In this document: in pieces, positions 1 to 7,574 of the stretch
Layout: every line of letters starts with the position of its first letter
Numbering within the stretch: the first letter of the stretch is position 1
NCBI RefSeq assembly: GCF_000819765.1
Contig: NZ_CDBT01000045.1
Coordinates: forward strand, 3,470 to 45,428
Direction of reading: 5' to 3'
DNA from: Aeromonas bivalvium
GTDB taxonomy: Bacteria > Pseudomonadota > Gammaproteobacteria > Enterobacterales > Aeromonadaceae
DNA length: 41,959 nucleotides
Translations under genes and position numbers: made by a program
The notes under the pieces: generated by a model
The model's input: the letters and a program-made list of their open reading frames with translations, nothing else
Database searches by the model: none
Told to the model about the DNA's origin: nothing

Positions 1-1
1 G

Positions 2-679
2 GTGCTGCCCGCCCTGGCCCAGACCGAGAAGCAGCTGCAGGCCCTGCACAGCGGCGAGGCGGGCAGGCTGCATCTGGCGCTGGACTGCCACAGCTGCATC
101 CAGTGGCTGCTGCCGCTGTTGCCGGACTTTCGCCGCCAGTGGCCCGGGGTGGATCTGGAGGTGGAGTCGGTGCCCGGCTTCGACGCCCTCACCGCCCTGC
201 TCGGCGGCCAGCTGGACTTGCTGCTCACCTCGGACGTGCAGGCGCGCGGGGATCTTCACTTCGAGCCATTGTTTGGCTTCGAGCTCACCCTGGTGATGGC
301 GCCGGAGAGCCCCCTCTGTCATCAGGCGCAGATAGCACCCGCCGATCTGCTGCATCAGGTGCTGCTGGTCTATCCGGTGGAGCGGGCCCGCATGGACGTG
401 TTCAGCCGCTTCCTGCAACCGGTCGGGGTGGAGCCCAAGCGCTGCAAACCGGTGGACAACACCTCGGTCATGCTGCAGATGGCCGCCGCCGGGCTCGGGG
501 TGGCCGCCCTGCCCCGCTGGGCCAGCGAGGAGTTCGTGCGCCAGGGCCTGCTCGAAGCCAGGCCCCTGGGCCAGGGGGTGCGCCGCCATATGTATGGTGC
601 GGTGCGGGCTGCCGATCGGGATCAACCCTGCCTGCAGAGCCTGTTCGAGCGCATTCGCGCCAAAATGGCCACCCAGTAA
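2..679 (+). CDS. metR: MetR, LysR-type regulator of methionine genes (5' end missing)
   Basis: This is the effector-binding part of a LysR-type transcriptional regulator. The reading frame is open from the first bases of the window, so the N-terminal helix-turn-helix (about 90 residues of a roughly 310-residue family) lies outside. The motif LDCHSCIQWLLPLLPDF, followed by DLLLTSD and LVYPVERARMDVFSRFLQP, matches MetR closely, including the short motif around the homocysteine-responsive region. MetR is a cytoplasmic activator of metE, metH and related methionine genes, with homocysteine as coregulator. The gene stops at TAA 677-679 and runs into a hairpin terminator shared with the converging iron locus. 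The identity is by family resemblance; other LysR proteins are much less similar in the CHSCIQW segment. Confidence 0.85.
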   Translation: MLPALAQTEKQLQALHSGEAGRLHLALDCHSCIQWLLPLLPDFRRQWPGVDLEVESVPGFDALTALLGGQLDLLLTSDVQARGDLHFEPLFGFELTLVMAPESPLCHQAQIAPADLLHQVLLVYPVERARMDVFSRFLQPVGVEPKRCKPVDNTSVMLQMAAAGLGVAALPRWASEEFVRQGLLEARPLGQGVRRHMYGAVRAADRDQPCLQSLFERIRAKMATQ

Positions 680-687
680 ACCGGGCA

Positions 688-716
688 CAAAAAAGCCGCC
701 AGGATCAGGCGGCTTT
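688..716. terminator. Bidirectional rho-independent terminator between metR and the fhuF-like gene
   Basis: A 9-bp perfect stem (AAAGCCGCC / GGCGGCTTT) surrounds a 7-nt loop. On the minus strand it is followed by an uninterrupted T run, so it is the stronger terminator for the iron operon; on the plus strand the T run is short, but it also closes metR. Confidence 0.75.
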
Positions 717-753
717 CATCAGGGGTTGTCCGCGCCGAAGGGAGCGCCGGGGA

Positions 754-1590
754 TCAGGTCTCGTCACAGCTCGCCCTCCCCTGCCTGCGCGGGCAGTTGC
801 CACACAGCTCCCCATCCCGGCGCTTGTAGTGCAGGCAGCAGCGCTGGCGCACATAGCCCGGCAAGGCCTCATCCCGGGGCAGCCCCCCCTCGCGCCAACC
901 CGCCAGATGCGCCAAGGGCAGGCCGCAGGCGGCAAGCCAGTGCGGCGCATGGGCCGTTACCTCGTCCCGGCTCACCTCCCCGAAGAAATCCGGCACCCGC
1001 ACCAGGGCCGCCAGCAGATCGTCGGCCAGGAGCGGACGCACGAAGCCGGGACGCAGCCGCTGCCCCTCCCCAAGGAGGGTGAACAGCCCTTGCCAGTGCG
1101 CCTGGAGCCGCTCCCCTGCCCGCTTTATCAACACATCGACCTCCCCCCTGATCATGGGCTCGACCGGCAGGGTAAAGCCCGACACCAGCCCTGCCTGATA
1201 GCCTTGCCCCATGCGATCCAGGGCGGGCACGGCCTGATGACGGTAGACGGCCACCATGGCGAGATAGATGGATTGCCAGCAGAGCATGCCCCAGCTGCGG
1301 GTGAGCCAGTAGGCGGGGCCCGCCTCCGGATGCGCCTGTTGCCAGTGGCCATGGAGGGCCTTGGCCACCTCGGCCGGTGCCGCCCGGGTAGCAGCCGTCA
1401 GCGCCGGGCACGCTTCACCTGCCGCCACCAGACTCCCCTTGAGGGAGGGAATAAGGCTGGCCGCGGCCGCGAACAGGGCCTGGTGATCCGAGACGAGGGC
1501 GCGCTCTGCGTCCTCCTTGGCGCTGGCGGGGCCCAGCGCCCGGCCATCGCCACTCCGTTGAAGTGGCCCCGGATCCGTGCCGGGGCGCAT
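754..1590 (-). CDS. FhuF-like siderophore-iron reductase
   Basis: A 278-residue protein ending in the signature CC-x10-C-x2-C (RQRCCLHYKRRDGELCGNC), which in FhuF binds a [2Fe-2S] cluster. FhuF-type proteins reduce ferric iron bound to hydroxamate siderophores in the cytoplasm, releasing Fe2+. The start ATG (rev-comp of 1588-1590) lies only 2 nt after the TGA of the upstream receptor, so the two are translationally coupled and share one message. The N-terminal half is Ala/Leu-rich and poorly conserved, as is usual in this family. The pairing with a hydroxamate-type outer-membrane receptor agrees with this role. Which siderophore is used cannot be read from the sequence. Confidence 0.8.
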   Translation of the reverse strand: MRPGTDPGPLQRSGDGRALGPASAKEDAERALVSDHQALFAAAASLIPSLKGSLVAAGEACPALTAATRAAPAEVAKALHGHWQQAHPEAGPAYWLTRSWGMLCWQSIYLAMVAVYRHQAVPALDRMGQGYQAGLVSGFTLPVEPMIRGEVDVLIKRAGERLQAHWQGLFTLLGEGQRLRPGFVRPLLADDLLAALVRVPDFFGEVSRDEVTAHAPHWLAACGLPLAHLAGWREGGLPRDEALPGYVRQRCCLHYKRRDGELCGNCPRRQGRASCDET

Positions 1591-1592
1591 GG

Positions 1593-3734
1593 TCAGAATG
1601 CGTATTTGAGTCGAGCCTCCAGGTTGCGCTCTGCCCCGAACCAGCAGTTGTTCTGGTCGTAGCAGGAGTAGTAGGTCTGGTCGAACAGGTTGCTGGCGCT
1701 AACGGAGGCCTCCACCCCTTTCAGGCGCTGACTGAGCCGGCCGAGATCGTAACTGGCGGCCAGGTCCATCAGCAGGTAATCCGGCACCTTGTCGGTGTTG
1801 GCGGCATCGAGTTCGGTCTCCCCCACGTAGCGCAGCCCGACTCCCAATCGCAATCCGGCCGCGGCGCCTTGCTCCAGACGGTAGTTGCCCCACAGGGACG
1901 CGGTCTGATCCGGCACCCAGACCGGGGTCTTGCCCTGCAGGCCCGAGGTGTCGCGGGTGATCGCCATGTCGATCAGGGTATAGCTGGCGCTCAAGTCCAG
2001 GTTGCTGGCGAGATCGATGCGCCCCTCCAGCTCCAGTCCCTTGGAGAGGGTCTCCCCGGTCTGCAGCTTGGGCCCGTAGACGTTGTCCGGATCCGTCACC
2101 AGGGCATTTTTCTTGGTGATCCGGAAGGCGGAGAGGGTGGCCATCTTGCTCATGTCCTCGGAGAGAAACTTGAGCCCCCCCTCCCACTGCTGACCGGTGG
2201 CGGGATCAAACGCCTGGCCGTGCTTGTCCGCCCCCGGCACCGGCTCGAAGCTCTCGGCATAGCTCACATAGGGAGAGATGCCGCCATCGAGCTCATAGAG
2301 GGCACCGAGGCGCAAAGAGAGATTGTCCTGATCGATGCGGGCCAGGCTGCTGCTGGCCGCCCCGGCGTAGAGGCTGTGGCTGTCGGTATCCATCCGGTAG
2401 CTGTCATAGCGCAGCCCGGCGATGGCCACCAGCCGATCGAGGCGCACCTGATCCTGCAGGTAGACCCCGGTCTGATGCTGCTTGATCTGCTTGCGGTCCT
2501 GATAGACGAAATTGAGGCTATCGGTGTCAATCTGGCTGTGATTGGGGTTGAAGATATCGATATCCCCCGCGTTGTAGTCGAGAGTGTCCCGATAGAGCAC
2601 ATCCGCATCCAGATACTGGTAGTCGACCCCGAGCAGCAGGTTGTGCTGAGCAGAGCCGGTCTGCACCTTGCCGGAGAGCTGGTTGTCGATGACAAAGCCC
2701 TTGGATGCCTCGTCCGTCAGATAGGCGTTGCGTGACAGGGTGCGATCGTCGGCCGCCAGGGCCCCGTTGTAGGTGTTACGCTGCCTGGCGGAGGCATCCA
2801 TGTAGCGGGCATTTTGCAGGAACTGCCAGTCGGCGCTGAAGTCGTGACTCAGCTTGTAGCCGAGCAGGGTCACGTCCCGGTTGTACTGGTTCCAGTGCTC
2901 GTCGCCAAGGAAAGTATCGCTGCCAAGCTCGCCCTGGGGATTGGCCTTGACCGAGCCCCTGGCGGGGACAGTGGTGTAGATGCCGGCTTGTGGATCCTTC
3001 TGGTAATAGAGGTTGAGGTTTAGCAGGGTGCGCTCGCCGAGCTGCCAGTCCAGGGACGGCGCCAGTACGTAACGCTCCTCTTCCGAGGTCACCGCCTGCC
3101 CCTCCTTCTGGCGGGCCAGCCCCACCAGGCGATAGGCCAGCCGCTCGTTGATGGCCCCTGTGCTATCGAGGGTCAGCTCCTTGAGCGCCCCAGTGCCGCT
3201 GGCCAGGCTGACGCTGTGCTTGCCCTCCCGCTGGGGCCGCTTGGCAATGAGGTTGACCATGCCGCCCGGCGGCATGCTGCCATAGAGCACGGACGTCGGC
3301 CCCTTGAACACTTCCAGCTGCTCGATGGCCACAGGATCTATCTGGGGTTGCAGGTTCCACTCGTTGTATTGCAGCAAGAGGCCGTCATAGAAGTTCTGGT
3401 AGTTGTCAAAGCCACGGATGTTGAACAGATCCAGCCGGTTGACCGCCCCGCCCCTCAGCTCTGTGTTGACCCCGGGCACATAGCGCAGCGCCTCGCTCAC
3501 CGAGCTGACGCCACGCTGGGAAAGGGTCTCGCCATCCACCACCGAGATAGCCTGGGGCGTTTCGATGGGGTCGAGCCGGGTCTTGGTGGCCGTGTTGCGG
3601 TAGGTCTGACCCAGCACCGTCAGGGTCTCTGGTGCTGGAGGCTGGGGCGTGCCTGCCTCGGCCAGCGCCTGGGCGGCAAACAGGGTGGAGAGGGTCGCAG
3701 CGACCAGGGTCAAGGGGGGGTGAGTGGTGTACAT
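1593..3734 (-). CDS. TonB-dependent ferric siderophore receptor, FhuA/FoxA-type
   Basis: A 713-residue outer-membrane receptor. A signal peptide ends near AAQALA (about residue 25), followed by a TonB-box-like ETLTVLG. The plug domain runs to about residue 165, with IRGFDNYQNFYDG and VLYGSMPPGGMVNLIAKRP. The rest is the 22-strand barrel, ending in the terminal aromatic motif LKYAF. A cysteine pair near the C-terminus (SCYDQNNC) is typical of hydroxamate receptors of the FhuA/FoxA/FcuA group. The start is supported by GAGGATC just upstream of the ATG. It is the first gene of a two-gene operon with the FhuF-like reductase; a candidate Fur box lies just upstream. The likely substrate is a ferrichrome- or ferrioxamine-like hydroxamate, by inference from the family and the reductase. 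Confidence 0.85.
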   Translation of the reverse strand: MYTTHPPLTLVAATLSTLFAAQALAEAGTPQPPAPETLTVLGQTYRNTATKTRLDPIETPQAISVVDGETLSQRGVSSVSEALRYVPGVNTELRGGAVNRLDLFNIRGFDNYQNFYDGLLLQYNEWNLQPQIDPVAIEQLEVFKGPTSVLYGSMPPGGMVNLIAKRPQREGKHSVSLASGTGALKELTLDSTGAINERLAYRLVGLARQKEGQAVTSEEERYVLAPSLDWQLGERTLLNLNLYYQKDPQAGIYTTVPARGSVKANPQGELGSDTFLGDEHWNQYNRDVTLLGYKLSHDFSADWQFLQNARYMDASARQRNTYNGALAADDRTLSRNAYLTDEASKGFVIDNQLSGKVQTGSAQHNLLLGVDYQYLDADVLYRDTLDYNAGDIDIFNPNHSQIDTDSLNFVYQDRKQIKQHQTGVYLQDQVRLDRLVAIAGLRYDSYRMDTDSHSLYAGAASSSLARIDQDNLSLRLGALYELDGGISPYVSYAESFEPVPGADKHGQAFDPATGQQWEGGLKFLSEDMSKMATLSAFRITKKNALVTDPDNVYGPKLQTGETLSKGLELEGRIDLASNLDLSASYTLIDMAITRDTSGLQGKTPVWVPDQTASLWGNYRLEQGAAAGLRLGVGLRYVGETELDAANTDKVPDYLLMDLAASYDLGRLSQRLKGVEASVSASNLFDQTYYSCYDQNNCWFGAERNLEARLKYAF

Positions 3735-3757
3735 CTGATCCTCGAATGCAATGATTG

Positions 3758-3776
3758 AATAGTAACAAATCTCATT
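3758..3776 (-). promoter_or_regulatory. Candidate Fur box upstream of the siderophore receptor
   Basis: On the minus strand the 19-mer AATGAGATTTGTTACTATT matches about 13 of 19 positions of the repeated NATWAT-type Fur consensus. It sits about 25-40 bp upstream of the receptor start, in an AT-rich stretch that stands out against the GC-rich surroundings. It is degenerate, so the call relies mainly on the position in front of an iron gene. Confidence 0.4.
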
Positions 3777-3917
3777 TGCATTTTAATCAGCTATTTTTTG
3801 GCAAACTTGGCATTTTGGGGCATCTTGCGGCAAAAACCCACGGCAATCAGCCTCTTGCAAGACTGATTGCCGGACGCGATGGCCTCATGGGCACCAGGAG
3901 GGCGAGAGCCGTAAACC

Positions 3918-4853
3918 CTAGCCGCTACGAGATGAGAGGGGGGCGATGGGTAACCAGTAATGCATGCAGGCATCCGCGGCCGTGGCCCGGTAACCCGGGG
4001 GATAGGCCTCCAGCTCCAGGCCGTCCAGCCCGCGGTAGCCGGATTGGGGCAGCCAGTGTTCGATGAACCAGCTTAGGGTCCGGGGCAGCTCGCCGATGGG
4101 CCCCTGGTGGCGTATCACCCCATAGGTCTGACTCGGCACCGCCAGGATCTGTGCCCCCGGCAGCGCCGGGATCCCCTCCCCCTGTTCAATCCCGGCCCAG
4201 TATGGGAATCCCTGGCTCTCCCCCTGGCTGGCACTAAGATCGCTCACCCCGAGCAGGGGTCTGTCCGAGAAGGCCGTCCAGCCCGGCAAGGCCTGCACCC
4301 CTTGCCAGATGGCCGGCACCCTGTGTTGAAAATCGGGTGCATCGGCAAACAGGCCGTGGATGGTGCCACTGCCCCCCATCAGCTGGAAGGCGGGCCGGGT
4401 CTCGACCCGCACCTGCAACCAGCGCCCCTCCCCCGACCTTGCCGCGATCTGCTGGATGGGCAGACGCAGCCCGATCCGCAGGCCCCGCTTGCGATAGGCC
4501 AGGGGCGAACAGCCAAACTGCTGCTTGAAGGCGCGACTAAAACTCGCCTCTGCGTCATAACCGTGGCGCAAGGCCAGATCCAGCACCCGCTCACGACCAT
4601 CGAGCAGGGCGGCGGCGGCCTGGCTCAGCTTGAGCTCGCGCACATAGGCCGCCACCGTCAGCCCGGTCTCGTTGTGAAACACCCGCTGCAACTGCCAGCG
4701 CGACCAGCAGCTCAGCTCGGCCAGTTCGCTGACCGAGAGCGGCGCGTCCAGATGCTGATGGATATGGTTCAACACCCGTTCTATGCGGGTGAAATGGGCG
4801 GGCTCGGGCAGACACTTGTCCGCCGGGACGACAGCATGGAGGAGACGAGACAT
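3918..4853 (-). CDS. AraC-family regulator with C-terminal GyrI-like effector domain
   Basis: An N-terminal AraC double helix-turn-helix (about residues 20-118 from the chosen start; LSVSELAELSCWSRWQLQRV and the second-helix segment around FSRAFKQQFGCSPLAYRK) is followed by a GyrI-like small-molecule binding domain of about 160 residues. This is the Rob/SoxS-related layout, the reverse of classical AraC. The start at MSRLLHAVV (ATG at 4853) is preferred: the HTH begins soon after it, and the longer open frame (to 5006) adds an unconserved Arg/Pro-rich leader. The gene lies 183 bp upstream of the siderophore receptor on the same strand. Vibrio desferrioxamine receptors are also preceded by an AraC-type regulator, but with a different domain order, so control of the receptor by this protein is inference. 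Confidence 0.8.
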   Translation of the reverse strand: MSRLLHAVVPADKCLPEPAHFTRIERVLNHIHQHLDAPLSVSELAELSCWSRWQLQRVFHNETGLTVAAYVRELKLSQAAAALLDGRERVLDLALRHGYDAEASFSRAFKQQFGCSPLAYRKRGLRIGLRLPIQQIAARSGEGRWLQVRVETRPAFQLMGGSGTIHGLFADAPDFQHRVPAIWQGVQALPGWTAFSDRPLLGVSDLSASQGESQGFPYWAGIEQGEGIPALPGAQILAVPSQTYGVIRHQGPIGELPRTLSWFIEHWLPQSGYRGLDGLELEAYPPGYRATAADACMHYWLPIAPLSSRSG

Positions 4854-5138
4854 GGGACTGACCCTGACAACAAGGGGCATCAGTGTGGCATATTCCCTGC
4901 GGGCCGGTACAGGATGCTCGGCAAGGCCCTTAGTGCGGCGAGCAGGGCCATGACCTGATCCCAGGCCAAAAACGGCAAACCCGACCAGGAGGTCAGGTTT
5001 TGTCACTTGCCGGTGGCCGGGCTTGACTCATGTCGTCTCTGGCGCTCGCACTGCGGGCAGCCTCTCATCATCCAGACGGGCTATCATCCTGACCGCCTGT
5101 CAACCAGAGGCCGAACCGAGCCGCCCGTCACCGGATAC

Positions 5139-5176
5139 AACAAAAGGGCCCGTCTTTCGACGGGCCCTTTTGTTTT
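5139..5176. terminator. Terminator that originally closed the tRNA-Ser gene
   Basis: A perfect 14-bp stem (5141-5154 with 5159-5172) with a TTTC loop, T-rich on both flanks, so it can work in either direction. It lies immediately outside the left att repeat of the island. Before integration it would have sat directly behind the 3' end of tRNA-Ser(GGA), and so was probably that gene's own terminator. Confidence 0.8.
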
Positions 5177-5209
5177 ATTTGGCGGTGAGGGAGGGATTCG
5201 AACCCTCGA
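5177..5209 (-). repeat. Left att site: displaced 3' end of tRNA-Ser
   Basis: A 33-bp perfect direct copy of 13502-13534. It holds the last ~30 nt of tRNA-Ser(GGA), with the TPsiC arm (GGTTCGAATCC on the minus strand), acceptor strand and CCA, but none of the 5' part of the tRNA. It marks the distal end of the integrated island. Confidence 0.92.
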
Positions 5210-5499
5210 AATCACTCACTAAAACGTTATGAATCAACCAGTTACATTTAAACAGTTGCGTAATCGTGCCACACATCCATGACACCGTCAATTAATATAT
5301 TTATAATATATGACACTAAGAAAAAAACTTATTGATACAAGTAATTATAATTATTTTTATCAATGAAGTGTTTCACGCTAACTGACCTCAGATTATCTAG
5401 ATCTATATTAACTAAATAAAGCCCATTAAATTATGGATAGATATATATTGCCAATAGATATTCTCTGGATGTTTCTGATAGTTTATTTACGTGAATAAT
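5210..5499. other. AT-rich island end, no gene seen
   Basis: Very AT-rich DNA between the left att repeat and the stop of the 209-aa gene. No ORF with a ribosome binding site and no RNA gene was recognised. It includes two TGACAC words about 30 bp apart around an AT tract. Confidence 0.5.
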
Positions 5500-6129
5500 T
5501 TAGTCTGTAGTTAGCTTTTTTATAGAAGAGAGTTCAAGAAGGAAGTATTCAATAACAGAAGCTGCCTCTTCGCGTAAATGCATAGTATCTAGCGGTGGCT
5601 CATCTCCGCCAGCTCTCATTATCGCTCTTTGTGCTTGGGTAGTTTCACCATTTTTTGCAAAATAAAGAATTGATTGCGCTATGGATAAGACAATATCGAT
5701 CTTAGCAGCTATAATGTCCTCATTAAGAGCTTTTATATCGAAATCTTTCCATAACTTATTGAAAAGACAATCCATCTCCATACCGCTAACATCAAAATTG
5801 TCTTGGTTACTCAGGAGAACATCATTAGGGATTCTTTCCAATTCATCCAACACACTAATTAGTTTCATATATAACGTGCATCTAATATTTCTTTTTGTGA
5901 CAGGCAACTTCTCCATATACGAAATCATTTCTGGATATTTTAATGAATTTAAAGTTAGCATGTTAAATTCATGTTTTGCTACGGCCCAATTTTCTGATAT
6001 TAATTGAGCATCAAGACGCTCTAGTGCAAGATTTGCTTGGACTATTCCATTGGCCTTTTTTGCGTAATGCTTTAGATAGATATATATAAGAGGTATAAGG
6101 GCAAGTAGCAGTGGAATTATAGCTTTCAT
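5500..6129 (-). CDS. Unknown membrane-anchored protein (island cargo)
   Basis: I do not recognise the family. The 209-residue product starts with one hydrophobic segment (IIPLLLALIPLIYIYL, residues 4-19) followed by positive charges, giving a single N-terminal anchor. The rest is predicted mostly helical and soluble, probably on the cytoplasmic side because Lys/His residues follow the helix (HYAKKA). The base composition is AT-rich like the island and unlike the core. The ribosome binding site is weak (GTGAGAT). It is the gene closest to the distal att site, where such elements often keep cargo. A defence or accessory role is possible but has no direct support. Confidence 0.6.
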   Translation of the reverse strand: MKAIIPLLLALIPLIYIYLKHYAKKANGIVQANLALERLDAQLISENWAVAKHEFNMLTLNSLKYPEMISYMEKLPVTKRNIRCTLYMKLISVLDELERIPNDVLLSNQDNFDVSGMEMDCLFNKLWKDFDIKALNEDIIAAKIDIVLSIAQSILYFAKNGETTQAQRAIMRAGGDEPPLDTMHLREEAASVIEYFLLELSSIKKLTTD

Positions 6130-6343
6130 TAATAAATCTCACTTTTTAACTTATGTTGAGTTGAGTTGAGTTTGAGCTCATTAGCAATCATCTGTTGTAG
6201 TTCCTAACAAGAGAGTTAGTTAGTAAAAACAACTCCTACAATATATTTCAACCCTAATATCTGAGAATTTTGCGGATTGAAGTCAGAAGTGCAATGCAAG
6301 TTGATGCCGCCAATAATGGCAGCATTTGACCATATTTCCTTGA

Positions 6344-6601
6344 TCAGCGAATGAACCCGAGCGCCCGCAGTTGGTGGAGGGCCTGATCCTGCGCACTGTT
6401 CGAGTAATCAGGCTCCTGAGTAATTCGAGCAAGACGGTCAATCAGTCTCTTGCCGTTATCGTCAAGACTCGCAGACACATCTAGCAGTGATACTGAATAG
6501 CTTGTATTGCAAGCGGACGCCAGCGCGGTAGCCAGCACCCCGCTAGATTTGGTCTGCGGATGTTCTTTTATAATTGCCAAAATTTCATTCAAAACCTTCA
6601 T
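6344..6601 (-). CDS. Unknown small protein, 85 aa
   Basis: The short ORF has a good ribosome binding site (AGAGGA) 5-6 nt before its ATG. It encodes an 85-residue, mainly helical, soluble protein with no signal peptide or recognised motif. Residues 40-65 are rich in Asp/Arg (LDDNGKRLIDRLARIT). It ends in an aromatic/basic tail (LRALGFIR). It lies between the heptamer repeat (upstream) and the 209-aa gene (downstream), on the same strand as all other island genes. Function unknown. Confidence 0.55.
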   Translation of the reverse strand: MKVLNEILAIIKEHPQTKSSGVLATALASACNTSYSVSLLDVSASLDDNGKRLIDRLARITQEPDYSNSAQDQALHQLRALGFIR

Positions 6602-6679
6602 TATTATTCCTCTTACTCAGGTAACCTTGGAAATATTCATATTCGGCGTATTCCGCATGTACGGCCCTGGGCGCCAAAA

Positions 6680-6730
6680 GGCAACAGGCAACAGGCAACA
6701 GGCAACAGGCAACAGGCAACAGGCAACAGG
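6680..6730. repeat. Heptanucleotide tandem repeat (GGCAACA)7
   Basis: Seven uninterrupted perfect copies of GGCAACA plus two bases. The final copy forms a stem-loop with an inverted copy just after it (GGCAACAG-GCTGG-CTGTTGCC, ending near 6743). The tract is 80-130 bp upstream of the 85-aa gene start, so copy-number changes could alter promoter geometry. Confidence 0.9.
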
Positions 6731-7440
6731 CTGGCTGTTGCCGGCCTTCCTATTACACTCATGCTAATAAGGCTATACCGGCGTCAGACCACGTCTGATC
6801 TGCCCCAATGAGCTCCATAAGTAGCTCATTCGGATCGCAATTCTCCCGTCCTGCTTGTTGTAGCTCTGCTCCGCATTGGGATGGCTACCGCACCCGACTG
6901 ACGGCACTGTCAGGGGCTCAGCATCATCGTAATCATTTGGGCGCCGCTTCATGATTTTTTCAATGATACCATGGTGTTACCACCATGAACATGAGCCATA
7001 TCACTACCCAAACGAATATTTTCAATGTATTGACTCTGCTCTGCTGCCTGGGATGGATCGAGTGGTCTGATAAACCTAAACAAGGGTACTGGGTGCCTAT
7101 GTGGCTAATCTGCCGTTGAGTATTCAACGGCAATAAGAAAATCAGCACCGACGACCATTAGGTTGTGCAGCGTCAATTCCCGATATGTCTGCTGGGCTCT
7201 CGGTGTAATGGTGATCGGCAATCTTTATGGTGTGTTATCGGTTGTTGTGATTAGGTACTGGTTACGCTACTCAACCTCCTCTTAATCAGCCCTGAGCCTT
7301 GCTATGACAGCGTTTGATACAATAATGGTTAGGTGGTTAAGTATCGTTGGAGTAAAGCATTCTAAGCGTTTGAGAAGCCCATGCATTTTTACTCAATGAC
7401 TTTTTATATAGAAACTACTTAATCAATTAACAAAAACCCA

Positions 7441-7536
7441 CTGTAGGCCTGTAATGGTGCGGCATTCAAGCTGGTTAAGCAGTCCACATTGCGCTTAACC
7501 ACTGCCTAATCACTTAATCATCTGCCAACCCTACAG
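7441..7536. repeat. Nested inverted repeats downstream of the vapE-like gene
   Basis: An outer pair, CTGTAGG (7441-7447) and CCTACAG (7530-7536), encloses a perfect 9-bp inner pair, TGGTTAAGC (7472-7480) and GCTTAACCA (7493-7501), separated by 12 bp. Further GGTTAAG (7335) and ACTTAATCA (7417, 7512) words lie around it. Such symmetry suggests a protein-binding or origin-like site; no known site is recognised. Confidence 0.6.
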
Positions 7537-7540
7537 GCAG

Positions 7541-7569
7541 AAAAAAGCCCCGCCTTATCGGCAGGGCTT
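7541..7569 (-). terminator. Terminator of the vapE-like gene
   Basis: On the minus strand a 10-bp stem (AAGCCCTGCC / GGCGGGGCTT, one G-U pair) is followed by six T. It starts a few bases after the stop codon of the vapE-like gene. Confidence 0.8.
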
Positions 7570-7574
7570 AAGAG

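Larger units (their letters stand above)
6602..7540. other. Long non-coding stretch with repeats in the island
   Basis: About 940 bp without a convincing gene. It holds a seven-copy GGCAACA tandem repeat with an adjoining inverted copy (6680-6743), a 7-bp inverted repeat CATGGTG/CACCATG around 6970-6987, scattered TTAATCA/GGTTAAG words from about 7280, and a nested pair of inverted repeats at 7441-7536. A 59-codon frame on the minus strand (6952 down to 6773) lacks a ribosome binding site. The density of symmetric repeats suggests a regulatory, replication or recombination region, or decayed mobile DNA. Confidence 0.5.

Noticed and set aside
705..1662. Plus-strand frames opposite the FhuF-like gene
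   Set aside because: Arg/Pro/Ala-rich shadows with no motif; the minus strand has the CC-x10-C-x2-C signature and operon coupling.
5007..5232. Short frames ending in GGEGGIRTL or VREGFEPS
   Set aside because: These peptides are the translation of the tRNA-Ser 3' end in the left att repeat, a well-known annotation artefact; the same occurs at 13431-13923.
6680..6730. CRISPR array
   Set aside because: The repeat is a pure 7-bp tandem tract with no spacers, and no cas genes are present.
6773..6952. A 59-codon minus-strand frame starting MKRRPNDYDD
   Set aside because: No ribosome binding site, no recognised motif, and it lies in a repeat-rich region; kept only as a possible remnant.
6960..7148. 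A 62-codon frame that might be a transposase fragment
   Set aside because: No DDE or other transposase motif could be seen and no insertion-sequence ends were identified.
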